Notes: generated from the sequence alone by a model not told the origin. Positions 9,521 through 18,898 are shown, numbered from the stretch's first letter. The stretch is DNA of 64,000 bases from Aquipseudomonas alcaligenes MRY13-0052 (GCA_000474255.1 BATO01000019.1:17304-81303); one strand, 5' to 3'. Program-made: numbers and translations.

Positions 9521-12025
9521 TCAGGCTTCGCGCAGCACCTGCAGCGGGCTGGCGTTGAGGGCACGACGGGTGCCGAGCACGCCGGCCCCACCCACCAGCA
9601 GCGCGCCCAGGGGCGGCAACAGCAGCAGCCAGGGGTGGGGGTGCCATTGCAGGTCGAAGGCCAGGGTGTAGAGCAGGGCGCTGACCAGCTCGCAACCCAG
9701 GGCGGCGAGCAGGCCGGCAGTGGCACCGAGCAGGGCGAATTCGGCACGCCGCGCCTTCTGCAGTAGCGCCCGTTCGGCACCCAGGGCCCGCAGCAATGCA
9801 CCCTGGCGAATGCGTTCGTCGAGGGTCGACTGCAGGCCGGCGAAGAGCACCGCGAGGCCGGCGGCGAGCACGAACAGCAGGACGAACTCCACCGCCACCG
9901 TGACCTGGGCGAGGATGCTGCGCAGCTGCGCGAGGATGGCTTCCACCTCCAGCAGGGTCACTGCCGGAAAGGCACGGGCCAGCTCCACCAGCTCGCGGTC
10001 GTGCTGCGGTGGCAGGTAGAAGCTGGTGAGGTAGGTGGCCGGCAGGTCGGCGAGGGAGCCGGGGGCGAAGATCATGAAGAAGTTCGGCTGGAAGTTGTCC
10101 CAGTCGACTTCCCGCAGGCTGGTGACGCGCACGTCGCGGCTAATGCCGCCAACGCTGAAGCTGAGGCGGTCGCCCAGCTGCAGGCCGAGGTTGGTGGCGA
10201 GCTTGGCTTCCACCGAGACGCCGGGCAGGTCGCCGGCCGGCACCTGGTCCCACCATTGCCCGGCCACCAGACGGTTGCCGCTGGGCAGGTCGGCCGCCCA
10301 GGTGAGGCTGAGGTCGCGCTGCAGGGCACGCTCGCCCTGGGACTCCTTGCTGGCGTGCTCCTTCGCCGGTTCGCCGTTGATGGCGGTGAGGCGGCCGGGC
10401 ACCACGGGGAACAGCGGGGCCGGGTGGGGCGAAAGCTGGGCGAGGCGCTCGGCGAAGGCGTCCTTCTCGCCGGGCAGGACGTTGAGCACGAAGTAGTTCG
10501 GTGCGTCGGCGGGCAGCTGGTCCTGCCAGGTGTCCAGCAGTTCGCCGCGCAGCAGGGCGATCAGCGCCATCGCCAGGAGGATCAGGCCGAAGGCCAGGGA
10601 TTGCCCGGCAGCGGCCAGCGGGTGGCGCAGCAGTTGGCCAAGGCCGAGACGCCAGGGCAGGGCGGCGCGGGCCAGCAGGCGGCGCAGGGCGTTGAGGCCG
10701 AGGAGCATGAGGCCGCCGAGGATCAGGGTGGCGAGCAGGCCGCCGCCGAGCAGGGCGAGGGTGAGCGCCAGGTCCAGGCTCAGGCGCCACATGATCAGCC
10801 CGAGGGCGAGCAGGGCGGCGCCGTACACCAGCCAGGAACTGGGCGGCACGGGTAGCAGGTCGCGGCGCAGCACGCGCAGGGGCGGGACACGGCCCAGGGC
10901 GGCCAGCGGCGGCAGGGCGAAACCGACCAGGGCCACCAGGCCGGTGGCGATGCCGGCAAAGGCGGGCAGCACACCGCCGGAGGGCACTTCCGCCGGCAAC
11001 AATTCACGCAGCAGGTGGAACAGGCCGAGCTGGGCGAGCCAGCCGATCAGTGCGCCGAGAATGGCGGCGGCAAGGCCGAGCAGACCCAGTTGCAGGGTAT
11101 AGAGGAGGAGCGCTTCGCGGCGCGACAAGCCCAGGCAGCGCAGCAGGGCGCTGGCGTCGAAGCGGCGGGCGGCGAAGCGGGCCGCCGACAGGGCCACGGC
11201 GACACCGGCCAGGAGTACGGCGGCGAGGCTGGCGAGGTTGAGGTAGCGCTCGGCACGGCTGAGGGCGCCGCCGACCTGGCGGTTGCCGTCGCGGGCGTCC
11301 TCGATGCGCTGGTTGGCCGCGAGGGTGGGCTCGAGGGTGTCGCGGTAGCTTTTCAGTGCCTCTTCCGGGCCGCTCCAGAGTTCGCGGTAGCGCACTCGGC
11401 TGCCGGGCTGCACCACGCCTGTGGCGTCGAGGTCGGCATGGTTCATCAACAGGCGCGGGGTGAGGCTGTAGAAGTCGCCGGCGCGATCGGGCTCGTAAGT
11501 GAGTACGCGGGTGAGGCGAAGGGTCTGCTGGCCGACGTCCACGCTGTCGCCGGGCTTGAGGTCCAGTGCGGTGAACAGGCGTGCCTCGGCCCAGGCTTCG
11601 CCGGGGGCGGGGCCGTTGCCGGGTTCTTCCGGGGCGTAGGGGGCCGGTGCGCTCTTCAGCTCGCCGCGCAGGGGGTAGGGTTCGTCCACCGCCTTGACGC
11701 TGGCGAGCTGGATGCCGGCGTCACCGGCGATGACGCTGGAAAATTCGACGGCGCGGGCGTGGCGCAGGCCGAGCTGTTCACCCGCCGTGATCTGCTCCGG
11801 GGTCGCGGGGGAGGAGCCGCTGAGCAGCAGGTCGGCGCCGAGGAATTCGGTGGCGCGCAGGAGCATGGCGCCGTTCAGGCGGGCACCGAAGTAGCCGATG
11901 GCGCTGCTGGCAGCCACGGCCACCACCAGGGCGAAGAAGAGTACGCGCAGCTCGCCGGCACGGGCATCGCGCCGCAGTTGCCTGGCGGCCATGCCCAGCA
12001 GGCGCGAGAACGGCAGGCGCCCCAT
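9521..12025 (-). CDS. ABC exporter permease, FtsX/YbbP-like
   Basis: An 834-residue inner-membrane protein. It has an N-terminal helix ([18 protein letters not shown]), a large periplasmic MacB-like domain and a central cluster of helices. A second periplasmic domain and a C-terminal FtsX-type three-helix bundle ([59 protein letters not shown]) follow. This double-FtsX layout is that of YbbP. The start ATG overlaps the stop of the ATPase gene (ATGA at 12025), so the two are translationally coupled. In E. coli the same pair lies next to tesA, as here. The substrate is not established; a role in envelope lipid or thioesterase-related traffic is inference from the conserved tesA linkage. Confidence 0.88.
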   Translation of the reverse strand: MGRLPFSRLLGMAARQLRRDARAGELRVLFFALVVAVAASSAIGYFGARLNGAMLLRATEFLGADLLLSGSSPATPEQITAGEQLGLRHARAVEFSSVIAGDAGIQLASVKAVDEPYPLRGELKSAPAPYAPEEPGNGPAPGEAWAEARLFTALDLKPGDSVDVGQQTLRLTRVLTYEPDRAGDFYSLTPRLLMNHADLDATGVVQPGSRVRYRELWSGPEEALKSYRDTLEPTLAANQRIEDARDGNRQVGGALSRAERYLNLASLAAVLLAGVAVALSAARFAARRFDASALLRCLGLSRREALLLYTLQLGLLGLAAAILGALIGWLAQLGLFHLLRELLPAEVPSGGVLPAFAGIATGLVALVGFALPPLAALGRVPPLRVLRRDLLPVPPSSWLVYGAALLALGLIMWRLSLDLALTLALLGGGLLATLILGGLMLLGLNALRRLLARAALPWRLGLGQLLRHPLAAAGQSLAFGLILLAMALIALLRGELLDTWQDQLPADAPNYFVLNVLPGEKDAFAERLAQLSPHPAPLFPVVPGRLTAINGEPAKEHASKESQGERALQRDLSLTWAADLPSGNRLVAGQWWDQVPAGDLPGVSVEAKLATNLGLQLGDRLSFSVGGISRDVRVTSLREVDWDNFQPNFFMIFAPGSLADLPATYLTSFYLPPQHDRELVELARAFPAVTLLEVEAILAQLRSILAQVTVAVEFVLLFVLAAGLAVLFAGLQSTLDERIRQGALLRALGAERALLQKARRAEFALLGATAGLLAALGCELVSALLYTLAFDLQWHPHPWLLLLPPLGALLVGGAGVLGTRRALNASPLQVLREA

Positions 12026-12708
12026 CAGGGTTCCACCCGGTCGACCAGGCGGCCGGACTCCAGGCGGATCAGGCGGCGGCAGCGATGGGCCAGGCGCTCG
12101 TCGTGGGTGACCAGGACCAGGGTGGTGCCGCGCTCCTGGTTGAGCTGGAACAGCAGGTCGCTGATGCGCTCGCCGGTGTGGCTGTCGAGGTTGCCGGTGG
12201 GCTCGTCGGCGAACAGCACGTCGGGTTCGGCGGCGAAGGCGCGGGCGATGGCGACGCGCTGCTGCTCACCCCCGGACAGCTGGCGCGGGTAGTGGCCCAG
12301 GCGCTGGCCGAGGCCGACGCGGTCGAGCAGGTGGCGGGCGCGTTCGCGGGCGTCTCTGCGGCCTTCGAGTTCCAGGGGCAGCATGACGTTTTCCAGGGCG
12401 TTGAGGCTGTCGAGCAACTGGAAGGACTGGAAGACAAAGCCGACGTGCTCGGCGCGTACGCGGGCACGCTGGTCCTCGTCGAGGCGGGCGAGGGCGTGGC
12501 CGGCCAGGCTGATGTCGCCGGAGCTGGGCAGGTCGAGCCCGGCGAGCAGGCCGAGGAGGGTGGATTTGCCGGAGCCGGAGCTGCCGACGATGGCCAGGCT
12601 ATCGCCCTGGGCAAGGTCCAGGTCCAGATCGTGGAGGATGGTCAACTCGCCTTCCGCGCTGGGAACCACTTTGCTAAGGTTCCGCGCATTGAGAATGCTT
12701 GCGCTCAT
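12025..12708 (-). CDS. ABC transporter ATP-binding protein, YbbA-like
   Basis: A 227-residue ATPase of the LolD/MacB type. Walker A is GSSGSGKST, the Q-loop lies in [12 protein letters not shown], the signature is [14 protein letters not shown], Walker B is [12 protein letters not shown] and the switch His is in LVTHDERLA. It energises the permease encoded immediately downstream (4-nt overlap). The start at 12708 ([14 protein letters not shown]) is the family-typical N terminus. The frame continues upstream to 13122, but that part runs antisense to tesA and is not coding. The start codon is only 10 nt from the divergent tesA start, an arrangement shared with E. coli ybbA-tesA. Confidence 0.92.
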   Translation of the reverse strand: MSASILNARNLSKVVPSAEGELTILHDLDLDLAQGDSLAIVGSSGSGKSTLLGLLAGLDLPSSGDISLAGHALARLDEDQRARVRAEHVGFVFQSFQLLDSLNALENVMLPLELEGRRDARERARHLLDRVGLGQRLGHYPRQLSGGEQQRVAIARAFAAEPDVLFADEPTGNLDSHTGERISDLLFQLNQERGTTLVLVTHDERLAHRCRRLIRLESGRLVDRVEP

Positions 12709-12718
12709 GGAGAATCCG

Positions 12719-13324
12719 ATGCGTGCTTGGTTGTTGGGCAGTTGCCTGGCGTTGATGGTGATGGCCCAGGAGGCTGCGGCGGGGACCGTGCTGGTCGTCG
12801 GGGATAGTATCAGCGCCGCTTTGGGGCTGGAAACCAGCCAGGGCTGGGTCTCCCTGCTGCAGAAACGCATGGATGACGAGGGTTTCGAACACCGTGTGGT
12901 GAACGCGTCCATCAGTGGCGACACCAGTGCCGGCGGTGCTTCCCGGCTGCCCGCGCTACTTGGCGAGCACAAGCCGGAGCTGGTGATTATCGAGCTCGGT
13001 GGCAACGATGGGTTGCGTGGCCAGCCCCCTGCACAATTGCAACATAATCTTGCCGGCATGGTGGAGCAGTCGCAGAAAGCGGGGGCCAAGGTGCTGCTGC
13101 TGGGCATGCGCCTGCCGCCCAACTACGGCAAGCGCTACACCGATGCCTTCGCCCAGGTCTATCAGGATCTGGCGAGCGCCCGGCAGGTGCCGCTGGTGCC
13201 TTTCTTCCTTGAGGGCGTGGGCGGTGTCGAGGGGATGATGCAGGCCGATGGCATCCATCCGGCGGCGAGTGCCCAGGGCAAGTTGCTGGATAACGTCTGG
13301 CCAACCCTGAAGCCGTTGCTCTGA
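12719..13324 (+). CDS. tesA: Multifunctional acyl-CoA thioesterase/lysophospholipase TesA
   Basis: A 201-residue periplasmic SGNH hydrolase. The signal peptide is MRAWLLGSCLALMVMAQEAAA. Block I GDSIS contains nucleophile Ser30, block III has IELGGNDGLRG (Gly/Asn oxyanion residues), and block V is ADGIHPAASAQ (Asp and His). It hydrolyses acyl-CoA, lysophospholipid and aryl esters. GGAGAA sits 5 nt before ATG 12719; an in-frame ATG at 12707 would add only MENP and would overlap the ybbA-like start codon. Promoter elements for both divergent genes must therefore lie inside each other's coding sequence. Confidence 0.93.
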   Translation: MRAWLLGSCLALMVMAQEAAAGTVLVVGDSISAALGLETSQGWVSLLQKRMDDEGFEHRVVNASISGDTSAGGASRLPALLGEHKPELVIIELGGNDGLRGQPPAQLQHNLAGMVEQSQKAGAKVLLLGMRLPPNYGKRYTDAFAQVYQDLASARQVPLVPFFLEGVGGVEGMMQADGIHPAASAQGKLLDNVWPTLKPLL

Positions 13325-13392
13325 GGCGCTTCGGGAGGCTTTTCCGGGGCACGCCTTTCGGCTAAGGTTGCGCACCCGTCCTGGAGTCCTTC

Positions 13393-13674
13393 ATGCCGCG
13401 CCCCGCCTGGTCCCTGCATGCCTATAAGCTGATCGAGCCCGACGAGCAGCTCGACCTGTTCGCTTGCCGCGAGGTGCGCCTGCACCTGGTCGCTCGCCAG
13501 CTTGAACTCGGCGGCCATGCGGACAGGACCCTGTGCGGGGGATTGCTGCCGGCGAAGCCGCGCTGGTGCGTGCTGGAAAAACCGCAGTTGCAGGACCGCC
13601 GCCTGTGCCCGGCCTGCCGCGCCGAACTGGACTCCCAGCGGGACGGCCACCGGCCCGAATGGTCCGACGGCTGA
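13393..13674 (+). CDS. Conserved small protein with CPxC motif, unknown function
   Basis: A 93-residue soluble protein, Arg/Leu rich. Cysteines occur at ACREV, LCGG, WCVLE and a C-terminal LCPACRAELDSQ; the last is a single zinc-knuckle-like CxxC. With four cysteine sites it might bind one metal ion, but the spacing matches no family I can name. It lies 68 bp after tesA and about 75 bp before the L,D-transpeptidase gene on the same strand, so it may be cotranscribed with either. The ATG at 13393 is preceded by CTGGAG. Confidence 0.6.
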   Translation: MPRPAWSLHAYKLIEPDEQLDLFACREVRLHLVARQLELGGHADRTLCGGLLPAKPRWCVLEKPQLQDRRLCPACRAELDSQRDGHRPEWSDG

Positions 13675-13748
13675 GCCCTCCCGGCGCGCTGCATGCCGGT
13701 GTACAATCCCGAGTCTTTTAATCAGCCACTTTTGCCAAGGATTACCGG

Positions 13749-14714
13749 ATGTTGTCGCGCGTTCCCGCCGTCGCCCGTTCCCTGTCCCTGATCGCGCTCG
13801 CGCTGGCCGGTCACGCTGCAGCGCTGGAGCTGCCCCTGCCGCCCCCCGGCGAGGATATCGTCGGCCAGGTCCAGGTGATCAAGGCCAAGTACGAAGACAC
13901 CTTCGCCGACATCGGCGTCGCCAATGACCTGGGTTACCTGGAGATGGTCGCGGCCAACCCGGGCGTCGATCCCTGGCTGCCGGGCACGGGCACCGAGATC
14001 CTCCTGCCGACCCGCTTCATCCTGCCGCCGGGCCCGCGCGAAGGCATCGTGATCAACCTGGCCGAGTACCGCATGTATTACTTCCCGAAAGGGCAGAACG
14101 TGGTGCACACCTTCCCGCTGGGGATCGGTCGCGAGGGTTGGGGTTCCCCGATCAACACCACCAAGATCACCGCCAAGACGCCGAACCCGGCCTGGTATCC
14201 GCCCAAGTCCATCCGTGAAGAGCACGCCGCCGATGGCGACCCGCTGCCCACCGTGGTGCCGGCGGGCCCGGACAACCCGCTGGGCCCGTTCAAGTTCACC
14301 CTGGGCCTGCCTGGCTACCTGATCCACGGTTCGAACAAGAAGTTCGGTATCGGCATGCGCGTCAGCCACGGTTGCTTCCGCATGCTCAACAACAACGTGC
14401 TGGCGCTGGCCAAGATGGCGCCGGTGGGCACGCCCGTACGCATCATCAACGAGCCCTACAAGTTCGGCGTGAGCGGCGGCAAGGTCTACATCGAGGCGCA
14501 CACCCCGCTGAACGACCATGGCGACCCGTCGGTGGTGGACAAGCACACCGCGGTGATCAACGCGCTGCTCAAGCGTGAAGACCTGGTCAACAGCATCCGC
14601 CTGGATTGGGAAGTGGTGCGTGAAGTGGTCGCGGCCGAAGACGGCCTGCCGGTGGAAATCGCCGAGCCTTCCGCTGCCGTGGCCAACAGCGAGCCCGCTG
14701 CCCCCAGCTTCTAA
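13749..14714 (+). CDS. L,D-transpeptidase (ErfK/YbiS/YcfS type)
   Basis: A 321-residue periplasmic enzyme. It has a signal peptide (SLSLIALALAGHAAA), a LysM-like segment (IKAKYEDTFADIGVANDLGYLEMVAANPGVDPWLPGTG, quoted in part) and a YkuD catalytic domain. The catalytic site reads YLIHGSNKKFGIGMRVSHGCFRM, giving the conserved His and nucleophile Cys of HGt..SHGCxR. These enzymes form 3-3 cross-links or attach Braun-type lipoprotein to meso-diaminopimelate. The gene directly faces oprI, encoding the Lpp-like lipoprotein whose terminal Lys is the expected acceptor, so OprI anchoring is a reasonable inference. A hairpin terminator follows at 14727-14760. Confidence 0.9.
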   Translation: MLSRVPAVARSLSLIALALAGHAAALELPLPPPGEDIVGQVQVIKAKYEDTFADIGVANDLGYLEMVAANPGVDPWLPGTGTEILLPTRFILPPGPREGIVINLAEYRMYYFPKGQNVVHTFPLGIGREGWGSPINTTKITAKTPNPAWYPPKSIREEHAADGDPLPTVVPAGPDNPLGPFKFTLGLPGYLIHGSNKKFGIGMRVSHGCFRMLNNNVLALAKMAPVGTPVRIINEPYKFGVSGGKVYIEAHTPLNDHGDPSVVDKHTAVINALLKREDLVNSIRLDWEVVREVVAAEDGLPVEIAEPSAAVANSEPAAPSF

Positions 14715-14726
14715 GCGGCGCTGAAC

Positions 14727-14760
14727 AGCCCGCCTGCCCTCATGGGGCGGCGGGCTTTTT
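14727..14760 (+). terminator. Rho-independent terminator of the L,D-transpeptidase gene
   Basis: AGCCCGCCTGCCC pairs with GGGGCGGCGGGCT around a TCAT loop (one mismatch) and is followed by T5. It begins 12 nt after the stop codon. Confidence 0.85.
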
Positions 14761-14798
14761 CATGTCTGTGGAAATGTGCCGGGGTGGAATCGCAGGCA

Positions 14799-14830
14799 TA
14801 AAAAAACCGACCCAGTGAACTGGGTCGGTT
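14799..14830 (-). terminator. Rho-independent terminator of oprI
   Basis: On the minus strand a perfect 10-bp stem ACCGACCCAG / CTGGGTCGGT with a TTCA loop is followed by a run of seven T. It lies 23 nt after the oprI stop, as expected for a very highly expressed lipoprotein gene. Confidence 0.92.
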
Positions 14831-14852
14831 CGAGTAAAAGCCTTGTGGGCTA

Positions 14853-15104
14853 TTACTTGCGGCTGGCTTTTTCCAGCATACGCAGAGCGCGCTCGTTAGC
14901 CTCGTCAGCAGTTTGCTGGGCTTTCTGAGCGGCGGCCAGAGCTTCGTCAGCCTTGCGGTAGGCTTCATCGGCACGGGCTTGAGCGCGAGCGGCTGCATCT
15001 TCAGTTGCAGTCAGACGGGCTTCGGTTTCTTTGGAGACGCTGCTGCAACCGGTGGCCAGAACTGCTGCCAGAGCCAGAGCAGAGAATTTCAGAACGTTGT
15101 TCAT
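14853..15104 (-). CDS. oprI: Major outer-membrane lipoprotein OprI (Lpp homologue)
   Basis: An 83-residue precursor. The lipoprotein signal is [20 protein letters not shown], with lipidated Cys20. The mature part is a continuous heptad coiled coil rich in Ala, Glu and Asp ([20 protein letters not shown] onward), and the C-terminal Lys is the site that can be joined to peptidoglycan. This is the trimeric Braun-type lipoprotein of Pseudomonas. Codon use is more restricted than in neighbours (TCT/GCT/CGT-type codons, lower GC), typical of one of the most abundant proteins in the cell. A good AAGGGGA ribosome site precedes the ATG and a strong terminator follows. Confidence 0.97.
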   Translation of the reverse strand: MNNVLKFSALALAAVLATGCSSVSKETEARLTATEDAAARAQARADEAYRKADEALAAAQKAQQTADEANERALRMLEKASRK

Positions 15105-15172
15105 CGTGTTCCCCTTAAGGTGGACATTTCCATAAAAGCAATTCCCCGAGCTTGGGAAATTAGCCGGCGTAC

Positions 15173-15200
15173 ATACTACCCATAACTTGTAGTAAGTAAA
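15173..15200 (-). promoter_or_regulatory. Probable sigma-70 promoter of oprI
   Basis: On the minus strand TTTACT (-35) and TAGTAT (-10) are separated by 16 bp and lie about 70 nt upstream of the oprI start. It is the best match in the AT-rich upstream region. The rest of the 453-bp gap from 15105 to 15557 shows no ORF or clear repeat. Confidence 0.5.
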
Positions 15201-15557
15201 CTGACGAGGTGCAAGGAGGGGTGTTTTTTTTCACCTTCCCAGCCATTTCCGACGGTGCCTGTTCAAAAAGTATCCAGTTGGATAGTCCGTGAGCAGGTGA
15301 AGTTCAAAGTTTAGCCGAAGATGACGGAGATACCCTGTCGGCCCCGGCCTGGTTGGGTGGGGCTGTTTGTCGAGAAATGACAGGCGTGGGTCGCTTTTGC
15401 ATGTTTGCTGCTATGCGCGGATGTAAAGACCACAACTTCCCGTTCGTTACAGTGAACTGGTTCTTCATATTGTGGGAAATGCCGTGGATGGCCCATGGGC
15501 GCACTGATAAGCTGCGCCGGTTTTCATCCCGCATTCCAGGACATCAAGGACGGCGTT

Positions 15558-16829
15558 ATGGCAAGACTACTTAAGTGGGTGGTGCTCGCGGCGCTCGCGC
15601 TGGCGTTAATCATCAAACTCTCCCTGTACCTTTCGGTCAGGTCGATCATGAATGATGCGATCCAGCAGCTTTCGCCGATCATGGACATCAGCTACGGCGG
15701 CATCACCTCGTCCTTCGACGGCCGCGTCGGCCTGGAGAACCTCAAGGTTCGTGTCCCCGCGCTGGGCGACAGCGTGCAGGTGACCCATGCCGAGCTGAAG
15801 TTCAATGGCCTGCGCGAGCTGCTCAGCTTCAAGGAGCGCCTGGACGAGGGCAAGTTCCCGAAGCAGATGGCTATGCGCCTGAAGGGCCTGATGCTGGACG
15901 TGCATGGTCCCTTCATGCAGCAGCTCTACGATGCGCCGACCGAACGCAGCATCTTCACCGCGATGAGCGAAGTGGCGTGCGGCAAGATCAACCATATCGG
16001 CACCAATGAGCTGCTCGACATGGGTTACCGCACCTTCGAGACCGACGCCGAGTTCTCCTACCTGTTCGAGCCCGGCGCGCAGAAGCTGACCTTCAATCTC
16101 ACGTCCGATACCCGTGACATGGGCGAGACCCGCGTCAGCATGGCGCTGTCGAACATGTCCGAGAAGCCGGGCGACCTGCGGGTCAACCCGCCGCGCCTGT
16201 CCAGCGTCGTCTTCGAACTCAACGACAACCAGTACCAGCGCAAGGTGCAGGAATACTGCGCCGGTAAATTGGGCCAGCCCGCCGATGTCTATCTGAAGAC
16301 CGCCGTGGAGCAGCTCGATCGCGTGCTGCGGGCGCAGAAGATCGCTCTCGAGCAGCCGTTGCTGGATGCCTACGGGCGCTACCTGAAGGACCCGCAATCG
16401 CTGCGCGTCGAGCTGACCCCGACCGAGGGCATGAGCTGGGACGGCCTGCAGTTCTTCGAGCCCAAGGATGTGGTCGGTATGCTGCGCCCGGTGCTGCTGG
16501 TCAACCAGCAGGCGGTGCAGCCGATCGCCTTCGCCTGGGTCGACCCGGGCAAGCGTCCCGAGATGGGGGTTAACGAGATGGTTTCGGTAACGTCGGAAAA
16601 TACCGACGCCCCAGGTGCCTTGCCGAAGTACGAGTTCGTCAAGGTATCCAGCCTGCAGGACTACGCAGGCAAGCGACTGCAGTTCATCACCTTCGATGGC
16701 GCCTATTACCAGGGTGTATTACATAAGGTGGAGAACGGTAAGGCTTTCCTGAGTGTCCAATTTGGCTCCGGCTCCGCCGAAATGTTTCTTCGGCTGGAAA
16801 AGATAGATAAGGTACGGGTGTTGTTCTAA
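15558..16829 (+). CDS. Membrane-anchored periplasmic protein of unknown function (YdgA/DUF945-like size and topology)
   Basis: A 423-residue protein with one N-terminal membrane helix (MARLLKWVVLAALALALIIKLSLYL). A large extracytoplasmic domain follows, with no further hydrophobic segments. Its start resembles AsmA/DUF945-type proteins (SIMNDAIQQLSPIMDISYGGITSSFDGRVGLENLKV), suggesting a lipid-transfer or envelope role, but I cannot place it in a family with confidence. Two cysteines (SEVACGKI and QEYCAGK) might form a disulfide. The last 60 residues (KYEFVKVSSLQDYAGKRLQF, VLHKVENGKAFLSVQFG) look like a small SH3-like barrel. AAGGA lies 8 nt before the ATG. The GNAT gene follows 19 bp later, probably in the same transcript. 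Confidence 0.65.
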   Translation: MARLLKWVVLAALALALIIKLSLYLSVRSIMNDAIQQLSPIMDISYGGITSSFDGRVGLENLKVRVPALGDSVQVTHAELKFNGLRELLSFKERLDEGKFPKQMAMRLKGLMLDVHGPFMQQLYDAPTERSIFTAMSEVACGKINHIGTNELLDMGYRTFETDAEFSYLFEPGAQKLTFNLTSDTRDMGETRVSMALSNMSEKPGDLRVNPPRLSSVVFELNDNQYQRKVQEYCAGKLGQPADVYLKTAVEQLDRVLRAQKIALEQPLLDAYGRYLKDPQSLRVELTPTEGMSWDGLQFFEPKDVVGMLRPVLLVNQQAVQPIAFAWVDPGKRPEMGVNEMVSVTSENTDAPGALPKYEFVKVSSLQDYAGKRLQFITFDGAYYQGVLHKVENGKAFLSVQFGSGSAEMFLRLEKIDKVRVLF

Positions 16830-16848
16830 AACCCCCTGAGGAGTTGCG

Positions 16849-17130
16849 ATGAGCGAGGCGCTGTCCATCCACCATGACCAGGCAGGTCATCAGTTCGAGA
16901 CCACCGTGGACGGTCATCGTGCTTACCTTGCCTACATGGACTTGGGCAAACAGACATTGGACATCTATCGCACCTTCGTGCCGAACGCGCTGCGTGGCAG
17001 GGGCATCGCCGCAGCGCTCACCGAGCGCGCGCTGGGCTTCGCTGAAGACCAGGGCTATACGGTGATCCCCTCCTGCTCCTATGTGGAGCGCTACATCGAG
17101 CGTCGCCAGCGTCACGCCCCCAAGGGCTGA
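16849..17130 (+). CDS. Small GNAT-family acetyltransferase (NATD1/YjdJ type)
   Basis: A 93-residue single-domain protein. The acetyl-CoA pyrophosphate-binding loop RTFVPNALRGRGIAAALTERAL (quoted in part: R-x2-G-R-G-I-A) and the C-terminal PSCSYVERYIERR segment are both diagnostic of the small YjdJ/NATD1 GNAT family. Substrate is unknown. It is closely followed by a bidirectional terminator shared with the convergent DAHP synthase gene. Confidence 0.88.
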   Translation: MSEALSIHHDQAGHQFETTVDGHRAYLAYMDLGKQTLDIYRTFVPNALRGRGIAAALTERALGFAEDQGYTVIPSCSYVERYIERRQRHAPKG

Positions 17131-17146
17131 GCTGGAAGCTGAAACG

Positions 17147-17176
17147 AAAACGCCGGGCAGATGCCCGGCGTTTTTC
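17147..17176. terminator. Bidirectional terminator between GNAT and DAHP synthase genes
   Basis: A 10-bp stem AACGCCGGGC / GCCCGGCGTT with an AGAT loop. An A-run precedes and a T-run follows, so it can serve both convergent genes. Confidence 0.9.
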
Positions 17177-17189
17177 ATTGCGCGGTCGA

Positions 17190-18266
17190 TCAGCCGCGCT
17201 GGCGCTTGGGCAGCACGTCCTTGAGTTTGGCGTGCATGCTGCGCAGGGTCTTCTCGGTGGTTTCCCAGTCGATGCAGGCATCGGTGATCGATACGCCGTA
17301 CTTCAGCTGGTTCAGGTCCTTGGGAATGGACTGGCTGCCCCAGCCGAGGTGGCTTTCCACCATCAGGCCGACGATGGAGCCGTTGCCTTCGAGGATCTGG
17401 TTGGCGACGTTGTCCATCACCAGCGGCTGCAGGGCCGGGTCCTTGTTGGAGTTGGCGTGGCTGCAGTCGACCATGATGTTCGGCTTGATGCCGGCTTTGG
17501 TCAGTTCCTGCTCACAAATGGCAACGCTCACCGAGTCGTAGTTGGGTTTGCCGTTGCCGCCGCGCAGCACGACATGGCCATAGGCGTTGCCCTTGGTGGT
17601 GACGATGGAGACGCCACCTTCCTGGTTGATGCCGAGGAAACGGTGCGGGCTGGAGACCGATTGCAGGGCGTTGATCGCCACGGTCAGGCTGCCGTCGGTG
17701 CCGTTCTTGAAGCCGACCGCCGAAGACAGGCCCGAGGCCATCTCGCGGTGGGTCTGGGATTCGGTGGTGCGGGCGCCAATGGCGGACCAACTGATCAGGT
17801 CCTGCAGGTACTGCGGGGAGATCGGGTCCAGCGCCTCGGTGGCGGTGGGCAGGCCTTTCTCGGCCAGGTCGCGCAGCAGTTGGCGACCGATGTGCAGGCC
17901 ATCCTGGATCTTGAAGGAGTCGTCAAGGTAGGGGTCGTTGATCAGGCCTTTCCAGCCGACGGTGGTGCGCGGCTTCTCGAAGTACACGCGCATGACCAGG
18001 AACAGCGTGTCGGAGACCTCGGCAGCCAGGCCCTTGAGGCGATCGGCGTATTCGTGTGCGGCCTTGATGTCGTGGATCGAGCAGGGGCCGACCACCACGA
18101 ACAGGCGATGATCCTTGCCATCGAGGATGTTGCGCACCACTTCGCGGCCATGGGCGACGGTGTGCAATGCGGCGTCGGTGAGCGGAATCTCGCGTTTCAG
18201 TTGCTCCGGCGTGATCAGGGTCTCGTTGGAGGCAACGTTAAGGTCGTCGATCGGTAAATCAGCCAT
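17190..18266 (-). CDS. 3-deoxy-7-phosphoheptulonate (DAHP) synthase, class I (AroF/G/H type)
   Basis: A 358-residue enzyme that condenses PEP and erythrose-4-phosphate, the first step of the shikimate pathway. Conserved blocks include VVVGPCSIHD (metal-binding Cys and PEP site), RVYFEKPRTTVGWKGLINDP, ISWSAIGARTTESQTHREMASGL (quoted in part), PVGFKNGTDG (here AVGFKNGTDGS), VDCSHANSNKD and ESHLGWGSQ. It belongs to the E. coli AroFGH type; which aromatic amino acid inhibits it cannot be read by eye. An in-frame ATG at 18278 is an alternative start; 18266 (MADLPIDDLNVASNETL) is preferred from family N termini. It shares its terminator with the GNAT gene. Confidence 0.93.
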   Translation of the reverse strand: MADLPIDDLNVASNETLITPEQLKREIPLTDAALHTVAHGREVVRNILDGKDHRLFVVVGPCSIHDIKAAHEYADRLKGLAAEVSDTLFLVMRVYFEKPRTTVGWKGLINDPYLDDSFKIQDGLHIGRQLLRDLAEKGLPTATEALDPISPQYLQDLISWSAIGARTTESQTHREMASGLSSAVGFKNGTDGSLTVAINALQSVSSPHRFLGINQEGGVSIVTTKGNAYGHVVLRGGNGKPNYDSVSVAICEQELTKAGIKPNIMVDCSHANSNKDPALQPLVMDNVANQILEGNGSIVGLMVESHLGWGSQSIPKDLNQLKYGVSITDACIDWETTEKTLRSMHAKLKDVLPKRQRG

Positions 18267-18427
18267 CGTGCTAGTCATCAGGTCAGTCGTCAGGTCACAG
18301 GTGCGGGCCGCCAGCCATCCCGGAGCGGCGGGGCACGGCATTTGAGTGCGCGTCGGGGACGCGGAACCTTAACGCGTTACACGCTGGCTCGACAATGGCG
18401 CGAAGGGAGCAAATAGGCGGAAAATGC

Positions 18428-18847
18428 TCAGTTCAGGCTGGCAGCGGAGAACTCGGCGGCGTGTCGGGCGATCCATTCCTGGGCGATGCGCTCGATCGGC
18501 AGTTCCTCACCGGCCTCCAGCTCGCGCTGCTTGCGGTAGACCTCGATCTGGCAGACCTGCTCGACCATGCGGGCGCGGAACAGGGTTTCCTCGTCGGTGA
18601 AGCAGATGCCCACCAGGTAGTCGTCGGGTTGCTTGCGGCACCAGGCGACGATGCCCGCATAGCGCGCCTCGTCGCCCAGCAGGGGGATGCGTAGCTCGAT
18701 CGCGGTGCCCTTGCGAAAGCCCCGCAGCGAGTTGCAGGCAACGCCGCCGAGGCTGATATTGTGCAGCCGCTGTCGCGGCAGGAAGCTGTGCTTGCGCAGT
18801 ACCAGCTCTACAGGCAGATCGCTGGGGTGACGCAGGAATCGACGCAT
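18428..18847 (-). CDS. PilZ-domain protein (probable c-di-GMP receptor)
   Basis: A 139-residue protein. The c-di-GMP-binding residues are present: R-x3-R at the extreme N terminus (MRRFLRHP) and N-x-S-x2-G at residues 30-35 (NISLGG), followed by the beta-barrel VVAWCRK/YLVGICF segments. The C-terminal 50 residues form a charged helical tail (ARMVEQVCQIEVYRKQRELE). It should change conformation on binding c-di-GMP and act on an unknown partner. The frame is open further upstream to 19141, but that part is antisense to the next gene. The start codon is 51 bp from the divergent GTG of the thioredoxin-like gene. Confidence 0.87.
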   Translation of the reverse strand: MRRFLRHPSDLPVELVLRKHSFLPRQRLHNISLGGVACNSLRGFRKGTAIELRIPLLGDEARYAGIVAWCRKQPDDYLVGICFTDEETLFRARMVEQVCQIEVYRKQRELEAGEELPIERIAQEWIARHAAEFSAASLN

Positions 18848-18898
18848 TTTTTGTGAACTCCGGATGCCATTATTCTGGCATCTCTTAGGGGCAGTATA

